In this document: positions 47,227 to 57,209 of the stretch, piece after piece
Numbering within the stretch: position 1 is the first letter of the stretch
How the letters are laid out: every line of letters begins with the position of its first letter
From: Paenibacillus sabuli
GTDB lineage: Bacteria; Bacillota; Bacilli; Paenibacillales; Paenibacillaceae
Length of the DNA stretch: 64,000 bases
Direction: 5' to 3'
Assembly: GCF_014705605.1 (NCBI RefSeq)
Contig: NZ_JACXIZ010000011.1
Span: 186,001-250,000, forward strand
The notes under the pieces: model-generated
The model's input: the letters and a program-made list of their open reading frames with translations, nothing else
Told to the model about the DNA's origin: nothing
The model's database searches: none
Made by a program: the position numbers and the translations under genes

Positions 47227-48696
47227 TTACAATGCTTCCTCCAGCCATTGTTTTTGGGCCAGCACCGCGCCCATCAGCGCGCTCTGCGCGGACCAAAGAT
47301 GCGCGCGGGACGGGCTGGCTTCATAGGCCTCAAGCGATTTCGCAACGGACGACCATGCGGCGGCAGTCTTTTCCTGCGCCTTTTGTCCCGCGTCGTCAAG
47401 TCCGTCAAACACCGCTGCGCGGGCTTGCTCCCAATCGCTTCGCGCCTCCCGCCACGCCGCGCGCTCCTGCTCGCTGAGCGGCTGCGGCTCGGCCTTGCTC
47501 AGATGGGCAATCGTCAGATCGGCCGTCAGCCGCACCCATTCGTCAGTAAGCGCGGCATAATCGCTCAGCGTAGCCGGACTGCCTGCATAAGCGGCCTCGC
47601 TCAGCGACGGCAACGTCAGTGGCTTGACAAAAACCTCCAGCCCCGAGAGCTGCGTCGCGAGCAGCTTGGCGTCCTGCTCGCCCGAGCCGATCCCGGCGTA
47701 GACCCGGTAATCGCCCGGCTCGTCCGCCGCGGCGGCGTAGCCGCGTGCGCGCAGCTGATCGAGCGCAGCCTCCATGCCCTCGCTCTGGCTGAACACGCCG
47801 AACTGCAGCAGCTGATACGTCTGGGCCGGCACTTGCACCGCCACCGTCAGCGGCGCACCCGCGTCCGCCGGATCGTTCGCAGCGCTCGTCGCTTCTTCCG
47901 CTGGGGGCTGCTCCGTTCCGCTCGCGGGTGCGGCTGCGTTGTCCGGCTGCCACATACCGCCGCCGAACAGCCAGAGCACCATATAGCCGAACAGTGCGCC
48001 TGTGGCGATGGCGCCGACGATCGAGACGGCAACCTTGAGCCACGAGCCCGGCGCTGCAGGCGCATGGCGATAGCCGGACGACGGCCTCCTCCCGGCGCCG
48101 CCGCCTGATGCGCCGTGGACGGGATATTCGGACAGTGCGGCATAATAATCTGGATGGGCGGCGTACGCAGTCTGCCCATCATACGGCACGCCATTCGTCT
48201 CGCCATGCGGTTCACCATACGCCGCCTGTGCGCCTTTCAGCGTCTCCGGCGGCGCGTCCTTCGTATGATGAACTGCGCCGGGCGACTCGCCCAGCGCGAC
48301 TTCGTCGTATACATCGGCGGCCGTCATCGGCCGCTTGTCCGAGGACGCCGCTTGCTGCGGCTCGGGCCGCTGGCCGTCCGCCTCCCGAATGAGGCGCTCC
48401 AGCGCGGCCGGATCGTCCTGGAACGGGCTGATCCAAGGCTGCGGTTCGGCAAAAGTCAATTGTTCTTCAAACAAGGAGACGACTTTGGGAGGCTCGAGGT
48501 TCACGGCTTTCCCTTTTTTCTCCGGGCGCTCCTCGCTCCGAACCTCCTGCAAATGCGCCGTCCGCGAACCTTCCAGCGGTGCGGCGGACTTGCTCTTCAT
48601 CTGGGACGACGGCCGCTCCGAGCGCTCGACCTCGATAGCCGGGCCGGCCTCCGGACGCGAATCAAATCGAAACGTCATGCGCGCTTTGGCACTCAT
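47227..48696 (-). CDS. SPOR-domain membrane protein
   Basis: A 489-residue bitopic protein. A long disordered cytoplasmic part is followed by one membrane helix at about residues 222-245 (VAVSIVGAIATGALFGYMVL), an Ala/Pro linker and a SPOR domain (YQLLQFGVFSQSEGMEAALD, then DYRVYAGIGSGEQDAKLL). A helical tail closes it. SPOR domains bind denuded glycan strands at division or sporulation septa, so a septal role is likely. It lies between murC and the DUF4321-maf-radC-mre block. The ATG at 48696 has AAGGAGAG upstream. Confidence 0.86.
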   Translation of the reverse strand: MSAKARMTFRFDSRPEAGPAIEVERSERPSSQMKSKSAAPLEGSRTAHLQEVRSEERPEKKGKAVNLEPPKVVSLFEEQLTFAEPQPWISPFQDDPAALERLIREADGQRPEPQQAASSDKRPMTAADVYDEVALGESPGAVHHTKDAPPETLKGAQAAYGEPHGETNGVPYDGQTAYAAHPDYYAALSEYPVHGASGGGAGRRPSSGYRHAPAAPGSWLKVAVSIVGAIATGALFGYMVLWLFGGGMWQPDNAAAPASGTEQPPAEEATSAANDPADAGAPLTVAVQVPAQTYQLLQFGVFSQSEGMEAALDQLRARGYAAAADEPGDYRVYAGIGSGEQDAKLLATQLSGLEVFVKPLTLPSLSEAAYAGSPATLSDYAALTDEWVRLTADLTIAHLSKAEPQPLSEQERAAWREARSDWEQARAAVFDGLDDAGQKAQEKTAAAWSSVAKSLEAYEASPSRAHLWSAQSALMGAVLAQKQWLEEAL

Positions 48697-48771
48697 TTGT
48701 ATCGCTCTCCTTGCCTTCTGTCTTATACTACTACTCTATGAAAGGCATAAGAGAGATATGAGTATAAACGC

Positions 48772-48812
48772 GAAAACGCCCGCTCGGTCCAGTAACCGAT
48801 GCAGGCGTTTCG
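48772..48812 (-). terminator. Terminator after murC
   Basis: On the minus strand AACGCC...ATCGGT pairs with ACCGA...GGCGTT around a seven-base loop, ending in TTTT. The T run is short. Confidence 0.65.
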
Positions 48813-48836
48813 TTCCGCGAATTCATTTGCAAAAAA

Positions 48837-50249
48837 TCAAGGTGCAGTGCCGGTACCGGCGCCGCTGCGTCCCCGCAGCGTGTCCGCCAGCTGCACGGCA
48901 ACGCGCCAGATGTCGCCTGCGCCCATCGTCAAGACGAGATCGCCCGGCTCGACACGGCCTTCCAGATGCTCCAATACCTGCTCCTTGGTTGGAATATGAC
49001 GAGCGGCGGCATGGCTGTTGGTCCGAATCAGCTCGACCAGCCGCTCCGCATTGACGCCTTCGATCTGACGCTCGCCGGCGGGCGAGTAGATGTCGGTGAT
49101 GATGACCTCGTCGGCCTCGCCGAACGAACGGCTGAACTGCTCGAGCAGGAAAAAGGTCCGCGAGTAACGCTGCGGCTGGAATACCGCAATAATGCGGTGC
49201 CCGGTCGCCTTGGCCGCGCTGATGGTCGCCTGAATCTCGGTCGGGTGATGAGCGTAATCGTCGATGACCAGGATGCCGTGCTCCTCCCCGAGCACCTGAA
49301 AGCGCCGTTTCGCGCCGCGGAACTCGCGCAGTCCGGCGGCAATGTCAGCAAAAGCGACGCCCGCCTCGAGGCAGGTCGCAACCGTAGCCAATGCGTTGTA
49401 CACATTGTGCCGGCCCGGAACCGGCAGCTCGATCGTGCCGAGCAGCTGCGCGCCGCTGCGGACGTCGAAGCGCACCCTGCGATCGCCGAGCACCAGATTC
49501 GCAGCCGCGTAGTCCGCGTCCGCGTCGATGCCGTACGTGCGCACGCCGCCCAGCAGGCGCTCGCGCAGCGCCGGCAGGAGCGCGCGGATATTCTCGTCGT
49601 CGGCGCAGACGATCGCCCGACCGCCCGATTTGATCTGCGCGAGGAACTGCACGTACGCGGCCTTCAGCTTGTCGAAGCTGCCCTCGTAATTCTCCAGATG
49701 GTCCGCTTCGATGTTGGTGACGATCGCTAGCTCCGGATGGTATTCCAAAAACGAGCCGTCGCTTTCGTCCGCCTCCGCCACCACGTATTCGCCCTTGCCG
49801 GCCTTTGCGTTCGTCCCGACATTGACAAGCTCGCCGCCAATGATATAGGTCGGATCGAGCCGGCAATTCTCCATCACCAGCGCGATCATCGACGAGGTTG
49901 TCGTCTTGCCGTGCGCGCCCGCCACTGCGATGCCCCGTCCCGCGTTCATGAGCCGGGCGAGCATCTGGGCCCGGTGAATAATCGGAATGTTATGCTCCTG
50001 CGCCGCGCGGCGCTCGACGTTGTCGGCCGCCAGAGCGGTGGAATAGACGACCAGGTCGGCGCCTTGCACATGCTCCGCCTGATGTCCGATATAGATGCGT
50101 GCGCCGCCGGCGGCCAGCTTTTGCGTGAGCTCCTGGCTAGCCACATCCGATCCGGTCACCCGGTACCCCATCTCTAGCATGACTCTGGCGATTGCGCTCA
50201 TGCCGTAGCCGCCAATGCCAATAAAGTGAACGTGCTCCGCCGTGTTCAA
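48837..50249 (-). CDS. murC: UDP-N-acetylmuramate-L-alanine ligase
   Basis: Adds L-Ala to UDP-MurNAc in cytoplasmic peptidoglycan precursor synthesis; 470 residues. It has HFIGIGGYGMSAIA at the N-terminus, the ATP loop GAHGKTTT at 111-118, EADESDGSFL, and the C-terminal DDYAHHPTEIQATI. The start appears to be a TTG at 50249, close behind folC. AAGGTTGG is rather far upstream, so the start is less certain than the product. Confidence 0.96.
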   Translation of the reverse strand: MNTAEHVHFIGIGGYGMSAIARVMLEMGYRVTGSDVASQELTQKLAAGGARIYIGHQAEHVQGADLVVYSTALAADNVERRAAQEHNIPIIHRAQMLARLMNAGRGIAVAGAHGKTTTSSMIALVMENCRLDPTYIIGGELVNVGTNAKAGKGEYVVAEADESDGSFLEYHPELAIVTNIEADHLENYEGSFDKLKAAYVQFLAQIKSGGRAIVCADDENIRALLPALRERLLGGVRTYGIDADADYAAANLVLGDRRVRFDVRSGAQLLGTIELPVPGRHNVYNALATVATCLEAGVAFADIAAGLREFRGAKRRFQVLGEEHGILVIDDYAHHPTEIQATISAAKATGHRIIAVFQPQRYSRTFFLLEQFSRSFGEADEVIITDIYSPAGERQIEGVNAERLVELIRTNSHAAARHIPTKEQVLEHLEGRVEPGDLVLTMGAGDIWRVAVQLADTLRGRSGAGTGTAP

Positions 50250-50256
50250 AGACGTT

Positions 50257-51630
50257 TCACCAACCTTTTTCAGATTCCGTATTATTCAGCAAACGGGAAC
50301 GAACATCAGCGATCAGGTAAAGCGTCCCGGTCACGACGGCCAGGTCACTCGGCGCGGCAATCGCCTCCAGCCGCTGCAGTGCGGCGCGCCAATCCGGTTC
50401 CACGATCAGCTCGAACGCATGGTTGCCCCTGATCTCCTCCGCCAGCTCGCCCAGCGTTTCGGCGCTCAGACGCTTGCGGAAATCCGGCTCCGTGGCAATG
50501 ACCGTCTTCGCTAGTGGTAGTATATGCTTTAACGTCTCCCGATGATTCTTATTTGCCAGCATTCCCAGCATTAGGTGCAGCTCGCCGTATTCGTACGTGC
50601 TGCGCAGCGCCGCAGCCAGCGCCTCGGCCCCTTCGGGATTGTGGGCGCCGTCCAGCAGAATGCGCGGCTCCTGCCGGATCATCTCCAGCCTCCCGGGCCA
50701 AGCGGCGTCCGCCAGCCCCCGTGCCATGGCCTCGTCTTCTACAATCAGCGCATTGTACTGACGCAGCACCTCCAGCGCCATGACCGCCACGGCTGCGTTG
50801 TCGATCTGATGGGCCCCGCTGAGCGAGATGCGCAGCGGATCGAGCGCGCGGAACGGCCCCTCGAAGCTGAATACCTGCTCGCCCGGACGCGCCTCGCGCA
50901 GCACCGTGCGGAACTGCTCGTCCTGCAGATAGAGCGTGCTGCGGCGGGCGGCCGCCGTCTCGCGCATCAGCTCGCGCACCTCCGGCTGACTGACCGCGCT
51001 GACGATCGGGACGCCGGGCTTGATAATACCGGCCTTCTCCTTGGCGATCGCGAGCAGGCTGTCGCCGAGAATGTCCATGTGGTCGTGCCCCACGTTGGTG
51101 ATCACCGAGATTACCGGGTTGACTACATTGGTCACATCGAGCCTGCCGCCCAGGCCGGTCTCCCATACGACATAATCGGGGTACGCGCGCCTTGCATAGA
51201 ACAGTATCGCCAACAACGTCGACACTTCAAACATCGTCGGCGAGCCAAGCTCGGTGGCCGCCACCGCATCGACATGCGGCTTGAGCTCGCAAGCCAGCTC
51301 CAGCAAATCCTGCTCCCCGATATCGCTCCCGTTATACTGATAACGATTCGTAAGCCGGGTCAAATATGGGGAGGTATAGGTGCCGACATCGTAGCCGGCC
51401 TCGCGCAGCACGCTTGTCAAATACGCGCACACCGAGCCTTTGCCGTTGGTGCCGGCGACATGAATGAACTGGAGCCGGCGATGCGGGTTGCCCAACCGAT
51501 CGAGCAGCAATTCGATTCGTTCCAATCCGGGACGGATGCCCAGCGGCACCAAGCCCTCGATCCAGCCGCTCGCCTCCTCGTAGGAGCCGAAAGGCCGGCC
51601 GCTCTCGCGTTCTTTTTCCGTTTCTCTCAT
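50257..51630 (-). CDS. folC: Folylpolyglutamate synthase / dihydrofolate synthase
   Basis: Adds glutamate to folates; 457 residues. The P-loop is GTNGKGS at residues 60-66, with VWETGLGGRLDVTNVV and the C-terminal ILLDGAHNPEGAEAL typical of the Mur ligase fold. The ATG at 51630 has AAGGAAGAGG upstream. It follows valS by about 30 bases, the same order as in Bacillus. Confidence 0.96.
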   Translation of the reverse strand: MRETEKERESGRPFGSYEEASGWIEGLVPLGIRPGLERIELLLDRLGNPHRRLQFIHVAGTNGKGSVCAYLTSVLREAGYDVGTYTSPYLTRLTNRYQYNGSDIGEQDLLELACELKPHVDAVAATELGSPTMFEVSTLLAILFYARRAYPDYVVWETGLGGRLDVTNVVNPVISVITNVGHDHMDILGDSLLAIAKEKAGIIKPGVPIVSAVSQPEVRELMRETAAARRSTLYLQDEQFRTVLREARPGEQVFSFEGPFRALDPLRISLSGAHQIDNAAVAVMALEVLRQYNALIVEDEAMARGLADAAWPGRLEMIRQEPRILLDGAHNPEGAEALAAALRSTYEYGELHLMLGMLANKNHRETLKHILPLAKTVIATEPDFRKRLSAETLGELAEEIRGNHAFELIVEPDWRAALQRLEAIAAPSDLAVVTGTLYLIADVRSRLLNNTESEKGW

Positions 51631-51660
51631 GGCCTCTTCCTTCTTCCGTTGCCGATTCGA

Positions 51661-54321
51661 CTAGCCGCGCAGCTCGGCGATCCGCTTGACGACTTTGCCG
51701 CGCTTGTCCGCATAATCCTGCATTTTCGCTTTTTCTTCCTCGATGACCCGGGCCGGCGCCTTGGCCACAAAGCCGGCATTGGCCAGCTTTTTCTCCACGC
51801 GCTCGACCTCTTTGCTCAGATGGGCCAATTCCTTCTCCAGCCGCTCGATCTCCTGGCCGATGTCGATCAGTCCGGCGAGCGGCAGATAGAGCTCGGCGCC
51901 GGTCACGACGGCGGTCATCGCCTTTTCCGGCGCAGCCTGCGCCCGATCCGTCTCCAGCAGCGAGGTGCCGCAAAAACGGCGTACGTATTCGGCGTTGCGC
52001 ATCAGAATCGCTTCGCTCGCTTCGTCCGAAGACTTGATCAGGAGCTCGATTTTTTTGCTCATCGGCACATTGACCTCGGCCCGGATGTTGCGCACCGCGC
52101 GAATGACATCCATCAGCAGCTCCATCTCCGCGACGGCGTCCGGCGACTCCAGCGCCGCCTCGTATTGCGGCCAGGCAGCGAGTGCGATCGTCTCGCCCTC
52201 ATGCGGCAGATGCTGCCAGATCTCCTCGCTGATGAACGGCATGAACGGATGCAGCAGGCGCAGCGTGCGATCGAGCGTATACACCAGGACCGACTGCGTG
52301 GCGCGCCTGGCCGCCTCGTCCTCGCCGTACAGCGCCAGCTTGGCGAATTCGATGTACCAGTCGCACAGGTCGTCCCAGATGAAATTGTAGAGCACGCGGC
52401 CCGTCTCGCCGAAGTCGTAGCTGTCGATGAGCCGCGTGATCTCGCGCGACGTCTCGTTCAACCGGTGCAGGATCCAGCGGTCGGCCGTGCCAAGCGGCAC
52501 CGCAATGTCGATCTGCTCCGCAGTCACGCCCTCCAGATTCATCAGCACGAAGCGCGAGGCGTTCCAGATCTTGTTGGCAAAGTTGCGCGCCTGTTCGACC
52601 TTCTCCCAGCGGAAGCGCAGATCTTGTCCCGGCGTGCTGCCGGTCGAGATCATGAAGCGCATCGCGTCGGCGCCGTAGCGCTCGATCACCTCGAGCGGAT
52701 CGACGCCGTTGCCGAGCGATTTGGACATTTTGCGGCCTTCGGCATCCCGGACGAGCCCGTGCATCAGCACATCGCGGAACGGCACGCTGCCGGTGAACTC
52801 CAGCGCCGTGAAGATCATCCGCGCCACCCAGAAGTAGATAATGTCGTAGCCCGTTACGAGCAGGCTCGTCGGATAGAAGCGCTGCAGATCCGCCGTCTGC
52901 TCCGGCCAGCCGAGCGTGGAGAACGGCCACAGCGCCGAGCTGAACCAGGTGTCCAGCACGTCCTCGTCCTGCGTCAGATTCGCCCCTCCGCACTGCTCGC
53001 ATGCGGCGACAGCGTCGTGCGCGACATGGATGCGTCCGCAATCCGCGCAGTGCCAGGCCGGTATCCGGTGCCCCCACCAGAGCTGACGGGAGATGCACCA
53101 GTCGCGCACGTTCTCGATCCATTGCAAGTATATTTTCTCGAAGCGATCCGGCACGAAGCGGACGCCTTCGCCGGCCTTCTGCGCCTCGATCGCGCGGTCC
53201 GCGAGCGGCTTCATGGCGACGAACCACTGCGTCGACAAATACGGCTCGACGACAGCGCCGCTGCGCTCGCTGTGTCCGACCTGATGCACATGCTCTTCGA
53301 TGCTCGTGCATACGCCCTGCGCCTGCAGGTCCTGGACGATTCGCTTGCGGCACTCGGCGCGGTCGAGCCCTTGATACGGCCCGGCCTCCTCGTTCATGAC
53401 GCCGCCTTCGTCCATAACGATGATCTGCGGCAGCTCGTGCCGCAGCCCCATCTCAAAGTCGTTCGGATCGTGCGCAGGCGTGATCTTCACGGCGCCGCTG
53501 CCGAATTCGCGCTCGACATATTCGTCGGCGATGATCGGAATCTCGCGGCCGACGATGGGCAGCACGAGCTTCTGGCCGATCAGATGCTGATAGCGGTCGT
53601 CCTCCGGGTGGACGGCTACCGCCGTGTCGCCGAGCATTGTCTCCGGGCGCGTCGTCGCCACCGTAATCGAGCCGCCGCCGTCCTTGAGCGGGTATTGCAA
53701 GTGGTAAAGACGGCCTTGCACTTCCTTGTATTCCACCTCGATATCCGACAGCGCCGTTCTGGCGGCCGGGTCCCAGTTGATGATTTTTTTGCCGCGGTAG
53801 ATGAGCCCTTTTTCGTACAGCTTGACGAACACTTCGCGGACCGCCTTGGACAGCCCTTCATCCAGCGTGAAGCGCTCGCGCGAATAATCGAGCGAGAAGC
53901 CCATTTTGGCCCACTGGGCACGGATGGTGCCGGCATAGGTTTCCTTCCAATCCCAGACGCGCTCCAGGAACGCCTCGCGGCCCAGATCGTAACGGCTGAC
54001 TCCCTCCTCGCGCAGCTTTTGCTCCACCTTGGTCTGCGTCGCGATACCCGCGTGGTCGCTGCCGGGCAGCCACAGCGCGTCGTAGCCCTGCATGCGCTTG
54101 GTCCGGACCATAATATCCTGCAGCGTAAAATCGAGCGCATGCCCGATATGCAGCATGCCCGTCACGTTCGGCGGCGGGATCACGATCGTATAAGGCTGCG
54201 CGTCCGGACGGCGGCCCGCCTCGAAATAGTTGCCCTTCATCCAATAGTCATACCACTTCTGTTCTGCCGCCTTCGGATCGTACGTGGTCGGCATCGCGCC
54301 GGTCGCATTCGGTTCCGCCAT
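51661..54321 (-). CDS. valS: Valyl-tRNA synthetase
   Basis: Class I synthetase charging tRNA-Val; 886 residues. HIGH is at 58-61 and KMSKS at 531-535. The editing domain includes the [10 protein letters not shown] block at 223-232. The C-terminal coiled coil (from about residue 820) is the tRNA-binding arm. Zinc-type Cys pairs are seen at HCADCGR and CEQCGG. The ATG at 54321 follows GGAGGGTG about ten bases upstream. The frame open to 54516 is the T-box leader, not protein. Confidence 0.98.
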   Translation of the reverse strand: MAEPNATGAMPTTYDPKAAEQKWYDYWMKGNYFEAGRRPDAQPYTIVIPPPNVTGMLHIGHALDFTLQDIMVRTKRMQGYDALWLPGSDHAGIATQTKVEQKLREEGVSRYDLGREAFLERVWDWKETYAGTIRAQWAKMGFSLDYSRERFTLDEGLSKAVREVFVKLYEKGLIYRGKKIINWDPAARTALSDIEVEYKEVQGRLYHLQYPLKDGGGSITVATTRPETMLGDTAVAVHPEDDRYQHLIGQKLVLPIVGREIPIIADEYVEREFGSGAVKITPAHDPNDFEMGLRHELPQIIVMDEGGVMNEEAGPYQGLDRAECRKRIVQDLQAQGVCTSIEEHVHQVGHSERSGAVVEPYLSTQWFVAMKPLADRAIEAQKAGEGVRFVPDRFEKIYLQWIENVRDWCISRQLWWGHRIPAWHCADCGRIHVAHDAVAACEQCGGANLTQDEDVLDTWFSSALWPFSTLGWPEQTADLQRFYPTSLLVTGYDIIYFWVARMIFTALEFTGSVPFRDVLMHGLVRDAEGRKMSKSLGNGVDPLEVIERYGADAMRFMISTGSTPGQDLRFRWEKVEQARNFANKIWNASRFVLMNLEGVTAEQIDIAVPLGTADRWILHRLNETSREITRLIDSYDFGETGRVLYNFIWDDLCDWYIEFAKLALYGEDEAARRATQSVLVYTLDRTLRLLHPFMPFISEEIWQHLPHEGETIALAAWPQYEAALESPDAVAEMELLMDVIRAVRNIRAEVNVPMSKKIELLIKSSDEASEAILMRNAEYVRRFCGTSLLETDRAQAAPEKAMTAVVTGAELYLPLAGLIDIGQEIERLEKELAHLSKEVERVEKKLANAGFVAKAPARVIEEEKAKMQDYADKRGKVVKRIAELRG

Positions 54322-54349
54322 TTTTTCAGCACCCTCCATCATCTCAAAA

Positions 54350-54636
54350 AATAAAAAAAGCCCCTCGCCCAAAGGACGAAAAGCTTCAGCTTCCGTGGTA
54401 CCACCTTTGTTCCGCCACCGGCAAAGCCCGATCTCGGACCTCCTGGCGCGGCACTTCAACAGATAACGGCTGCAGCCGGCCTGCTGACACGGATCGACAT
54501 CCGCTGAAGCAAGCAACTCCGGGGCGACCGGCCACAGCTACATCCTGCAGGACCTCACAGCGTACCGGTCCCGCTCTCTGAAGGCTTCGCTGCGCACATT
54601 CCCCATCAACGTCGTTAGCCAAAATGAGCAATAATT
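54350..54636 (-). promoter_or_regulatory. T-box riboswitch leader of valS
   Basis: The T-box core GGTGGTACCACG is at 54405-54394. It is followed by a terminator stem of 13 pairs (with wobbles) around a TTT loop and a long T run, at 54350-54386. AGAGAG near 54580 fits the stem I AG-bulge region. A GTA triplet followed by a purine at 54541-54539, near the predicted base of stem I, is my candidate valine specifier. Uncharged tRNA-Val should stabilise the antiterminator and switch valS on. Confidence 0.9.
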
Positions 54637-54642
54637 AGCTCT

Positions 54643-54671
54643 ATCATACCCGTCTTGGGAGCAAGAGTCAA
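54643..54671 (-). promoter_or_regulatory. Sigma-A promoter of valS
   Basis: On the minus strand TTGACT, a 17-bp spacer and TATGAT, placed exactly before the T-box leader. Confidence 0.85.
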
Positions 54672-54697
54672 TGGGAAGCGACGCTCCCATCGACTCA

Positions 54698-54728
54698 TAA
54701 AAAAAGCAGACCCCTGGCGGCGTCTGCG
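54698..54728 (-). terminator. Terminator of spoVID
   Basis: On the minus strand GCAGACGCC pairs (one mismatch) with GGGGTCTGC around a four-base loop, followed by seven T, about 40 bases after the spoVID stop and just before the valS promoter. Confidence 0.85.
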
Positions 54729-54765
54729 GATTCGACGAAACACGGCGATAGACTGCGCTTGCCGG

Positions 54766-56172
54766 TTAACCGGAGCGCGGGATATACAAAATCTGTCCTT
54801 CGTTGACCGTCTGATCGTCCAGTCGATTGTACAGCGCGATTTCGCGCGGGTTCAGCTCGTAACGGGTCGCAATCGCGTCCAGCGTCTCCTCGCGCTGGAC
54901 GATGCACAACCGCACGGTGCGGAATTCATTCTCCGGCTCGCGTCCCAGGAAGAGACGCTTCCACTCCACTTCTTCCCCGCCGGGCAGCGCGGCCGCTTCT
55001 TCCTCCACCTGCGCCGCCTGCGCCTGGGCCTCGGCTTGCTGCGCAGTCGAGCGCGCCTCTTGCTCGCGGCGATTGGAATGCAGCAGCGTCATGATGCCGA
55101 CGCCCTCTTTCTCCTGTTGGCCGGACTCGGGGCGCTTGCCGGAGAACGCGATTTTCATACCCTGCGGCTCCGACTCCTGGGGCGGCGCGTCCTCGGGAGT
55201 CGCTGCCGGGGCAGGCGTTGTCCATTCGTTCGGCGGCTCGGCCGCCTCTGCAGCCTGCACGGCCTCCGCAAGAGGCTGCGCCGTCTCGGCCGGCGGGTCC
55301 TCCGGCGCTGCGGACGGGTCCAGGCCGGGGATGCCGCCTGTCGGCGGAAGCTCACGCTCGTCCCGCTCGCCGAAGGCCGTCCAGGCCATCGGACCGGAAT
55401 TGGCTTGAGCCGCTTCTTTCGGCCTGGACGAAGCGGGCGGCGGCGCCTCGGTTGATGGCCCGTCCGGCCTGCCGTCAGCGGGCTCGCGCAGCGACGGCGC
55501 CGGGTCTTCGTGCGGAGCCTCCTGCGGAGCGCTTGCCGCAGGCAGGTCCCGCTGTGCCGTCGGGGCTATTGGTTCGGCGGCAGCCGGCGGCTCCGAGCCG
55601 GAGGCGGCGCCTCGCAGCTCCGACTCCGGCTCGGGTGCGGGAGGCGCTTTGTATTCCGGCTCCTCGCTCGTCTCGGACGCCTCTCCGGCTCGCGCATCGT
55701 CCGCTCCCACCGCTTCGGATTCCGCGGGCTCGGCGGTGTCCGCCGCGGCAGCGCGATGGACAGCGGTAATCGGCTCCTCCTGCCAGATCGGCTCGACCGC
55801 CGTGTTCTCGACCTGCAGCCCTCCCAGCGACAGCACTCCGGTAATGTTCAAGGTGCGCGAAGACAGCAAGTCGACGTCAAAATTATCGATCTCGACGGTG
55901 ATGTCCTCCATGCGGTGCACCCGGCTCATCGGCAGCGTAATCTCGACCGGAATCCAATGTTCCAGCGGCTGGGACTCCCCCGCTTCGCCTTGCGGCGCAT
56001 AGAGCCCCGTCAAGAGCAAATTGCCGCGCAGCAGCACCTGCTGCCCCCGGTCGGTGGCTTGAATATGCGGCGTCAACTCGATCTCCTCCAGCTCTTCGAT
56101 GGCCGCTACGTCGTCAGGCAGGTGCACGCGTTCATATACGTCAAAACGCAAACCGTTCGATTGATTCAGCAC
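54766..56172 (-). CDS. spoVID: Stage VI sporulation protein D (SpoVID)
   Basis: Drives encasement of the spore by its coat. The 468-residue protein starts with the SpoVID domain (FDVYERVHLPDDVAAIEELE, then EHWIPVEITLPMSRV). A long acidic, Pro/Ala/Glu-rich disordered region follows. A C-terminal LysM domain closes it (LCIVQREETLDAIATRYELN, ending GQILYIPRSG). That architecture and the position between hemL and valS match B. subtilis spoVID. The start is a GTG at 56172 with GGAGG seven bases upstream, behind a GC-rich hairpin. Confidence 0.92.
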   Translation of the reverse strand: MLNQSNGLRFDVYERVHLPDDVAAIEELEEIELTPHIQATDRGQQVLLRGNLLLTGLYAPQGEAGESQPLEHWIPVEITLPMSRVHRMEDITVEIDNFDVDLLSSRTLNITGVLSLGGLQVENTAVEPIWQEEPITAVHRAAAADTAEPAESEAVGADDARAGEASETSEEPEYKAPPAPEPESELRGAASGSEPPAAAEPIAPTAQRDLPAASAPQEAPHEDPAPSLREPADGRPDGPSTEAPPPASSRPKEAAQANSGPMAWTAFGERDERELPPTGGIPGLDPSAAPEDPPAETAQPLAEAVQAAEAAEPPNEWTTPAPAATPEDAPPQESEPQGMKIAFSGKRPESGQQEKEGVGIMTLLHSNRREQEARSTAQQAEAQAQAAQVEEEAAALPGGEEVEWKRLFLGREPENEFRTVRLCIVQREETLDAIATRYELNPREIALYNRLDDQTVNEGQILYIPRSG

Positions 56173-56199
56173 CTCTCGTCCTCCCCTCTCAGCGTTCGC

Positions 56200-56224
56200 G
56201 GCGGACCGCTGCCCGCGGTCCGCC
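56200..56224 (-). promoter_or_regulatory. GC-rich hairpin upstream of spoVID
   Basis: A perfect 10-bp stem GGCGGACCGC/GCGGTCCGCC with a five-base loop ends about 28 bases before the spoVID GTG. There is no T run, so it is not an obvious terminator. Confidence 0.6.
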
Positions 56225-56285
56225 GGCGGTTCACTATTATCTATATGGCCGGGAAAGAGAGAGCATGCCTACTATTTAGAGTTCG

Positions 56286-57185
56286 CTACCGGCTCAAGGC
56301 AGCCAGCCAGCGCGGCGAGGCGGCGCATACCGTGATGCGTGCGCCGCTCCACGGATGCGGGAAGCGCAGCACTTCGCCGTGCAGCGCTTGCGCACGTATC
56401 CCCTGCCGGGGTGCGCCGCCGTACAGGGCATCGCCGACAAGGGGATGGCCGAGCGAGCTGAAATGCACGCGAAGCTGGTGCGTGCGCCCGGTCTCCAGCC
56501 AGGCCCGCACGAGCGTCGTATCGGCATAGCGCTCCACTACCTCGTAATGCGTCGTCGCCGCGTCCCCCGAGGAGGAGACGCGGCGACGGGCGGCGTGATG
56601 ACGGTCGCGGCCGATGGGGCGATCGATCGTGCCACGATTCGGACCGATTCGGCCGTGCGCGAGCGCCAAATACACGCGGTCGATCTGTTTGGCGCGCATC
56701 GCTTCGTCCAGCTTCCACTGCGCCAGGTCGTTTTTGCTGTACAGCACCGGCCCCGACGTATCGTCGTCGAGGCGGTGGATGTGGCGTGTGCGCACGCGTT
56801 GTCCGGTGCGCAGCATATGGCGCAGCGCCTGCTCGTCGAGCGTGCCGCCATGCGCCGGCCCGCTCGGATGGACGGCCATGCCGGCCGGCTTGTCCAGGAC
56901 GAGACAGTAGTCGTCCTCGTGCAGGATCGGCACCAGCGTTCCCGCGGCTGCCGCAGCGCGGCCGTAGAGCGGCTCGGCGGAGAGCTCGCTGTCCGCAAAA
57001 ACACGCAGGCCGATGCAGCCCTCGCCGACGCGAATCCCGCCGGCGGCATACAGCCGATTCAGCCATTTGCCCGGCAGCTCCCCCGCCGCCAGCAGCGTCA
57101 GGCGCGCCGCATGCGCCGACTCCGGCGTCCGGCTGACGCGGAGCTCCAGCCATTCGCCTTTGCGTCTTGCTTCGGTGGTCTCCAT
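56286..57185 (-). CDS. RluA-family pseudouridine synthase
   Basis: A 299-residue RNA pseudouridine synthase. The catalytic motif HRLDDDTSG (residues 137-145, Asp140) and LVLDKPAGMAVHPSG upstream are diagnostic. TGRTHQLRVHFSSLGHPLVGD completes the core. No S4 domain is obvious beyond a degenerate N-terminus. The target site is not predictable. It lies between hemL and spoVID with its own AGGAGG site. Confidence 0.93.
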   Translation of the reverse strand: METTEARRKGEWLELRVSRTPESAHAARLTLLAAGELPGKWLNRLYAAGGIRVGEGCIGLRVFADSELSAEPLYGRAAAAAGTLVPILHEDDYCLVLDKPAGMAVHPSGPAHGGTLDEQALRHMLRTGQRVRTRHIHRLDDDTSGPVLYSKNDLAQWKLDEAMRAKQIDRVYLALAHGRIGPNRGTIDRPIGRDRHHAARRRVSSSGDAATTHYEVVERYADTTLVRAWLETGRTHQLRVHFSSLGHPLVGDALYGGAPRQGIRAQALHGEVLRFPHPWSGARITVCAASPRWLAALSR

Positions 57186-57209
57186 TGCGGACGCCTCCTG
57201 TTCGCGCGG

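Noticed and set aside
50575-54354. A 1259-codon open frame on the plus strand opposite folC and valS
   Set aside because: It is the mirror frame of two highly conserved genes in GC-rich DNA, where stop codons are rare in that frame. It has no ribosome site and no recognisable domain.
54322-54516. N-terminal extension of valS by 65 codons
   Set aside because: The stretch is the T-box leader with its core and terminator. The ATG at 54321 has its own ribosome site and gives a normal ValRS N-terminus.
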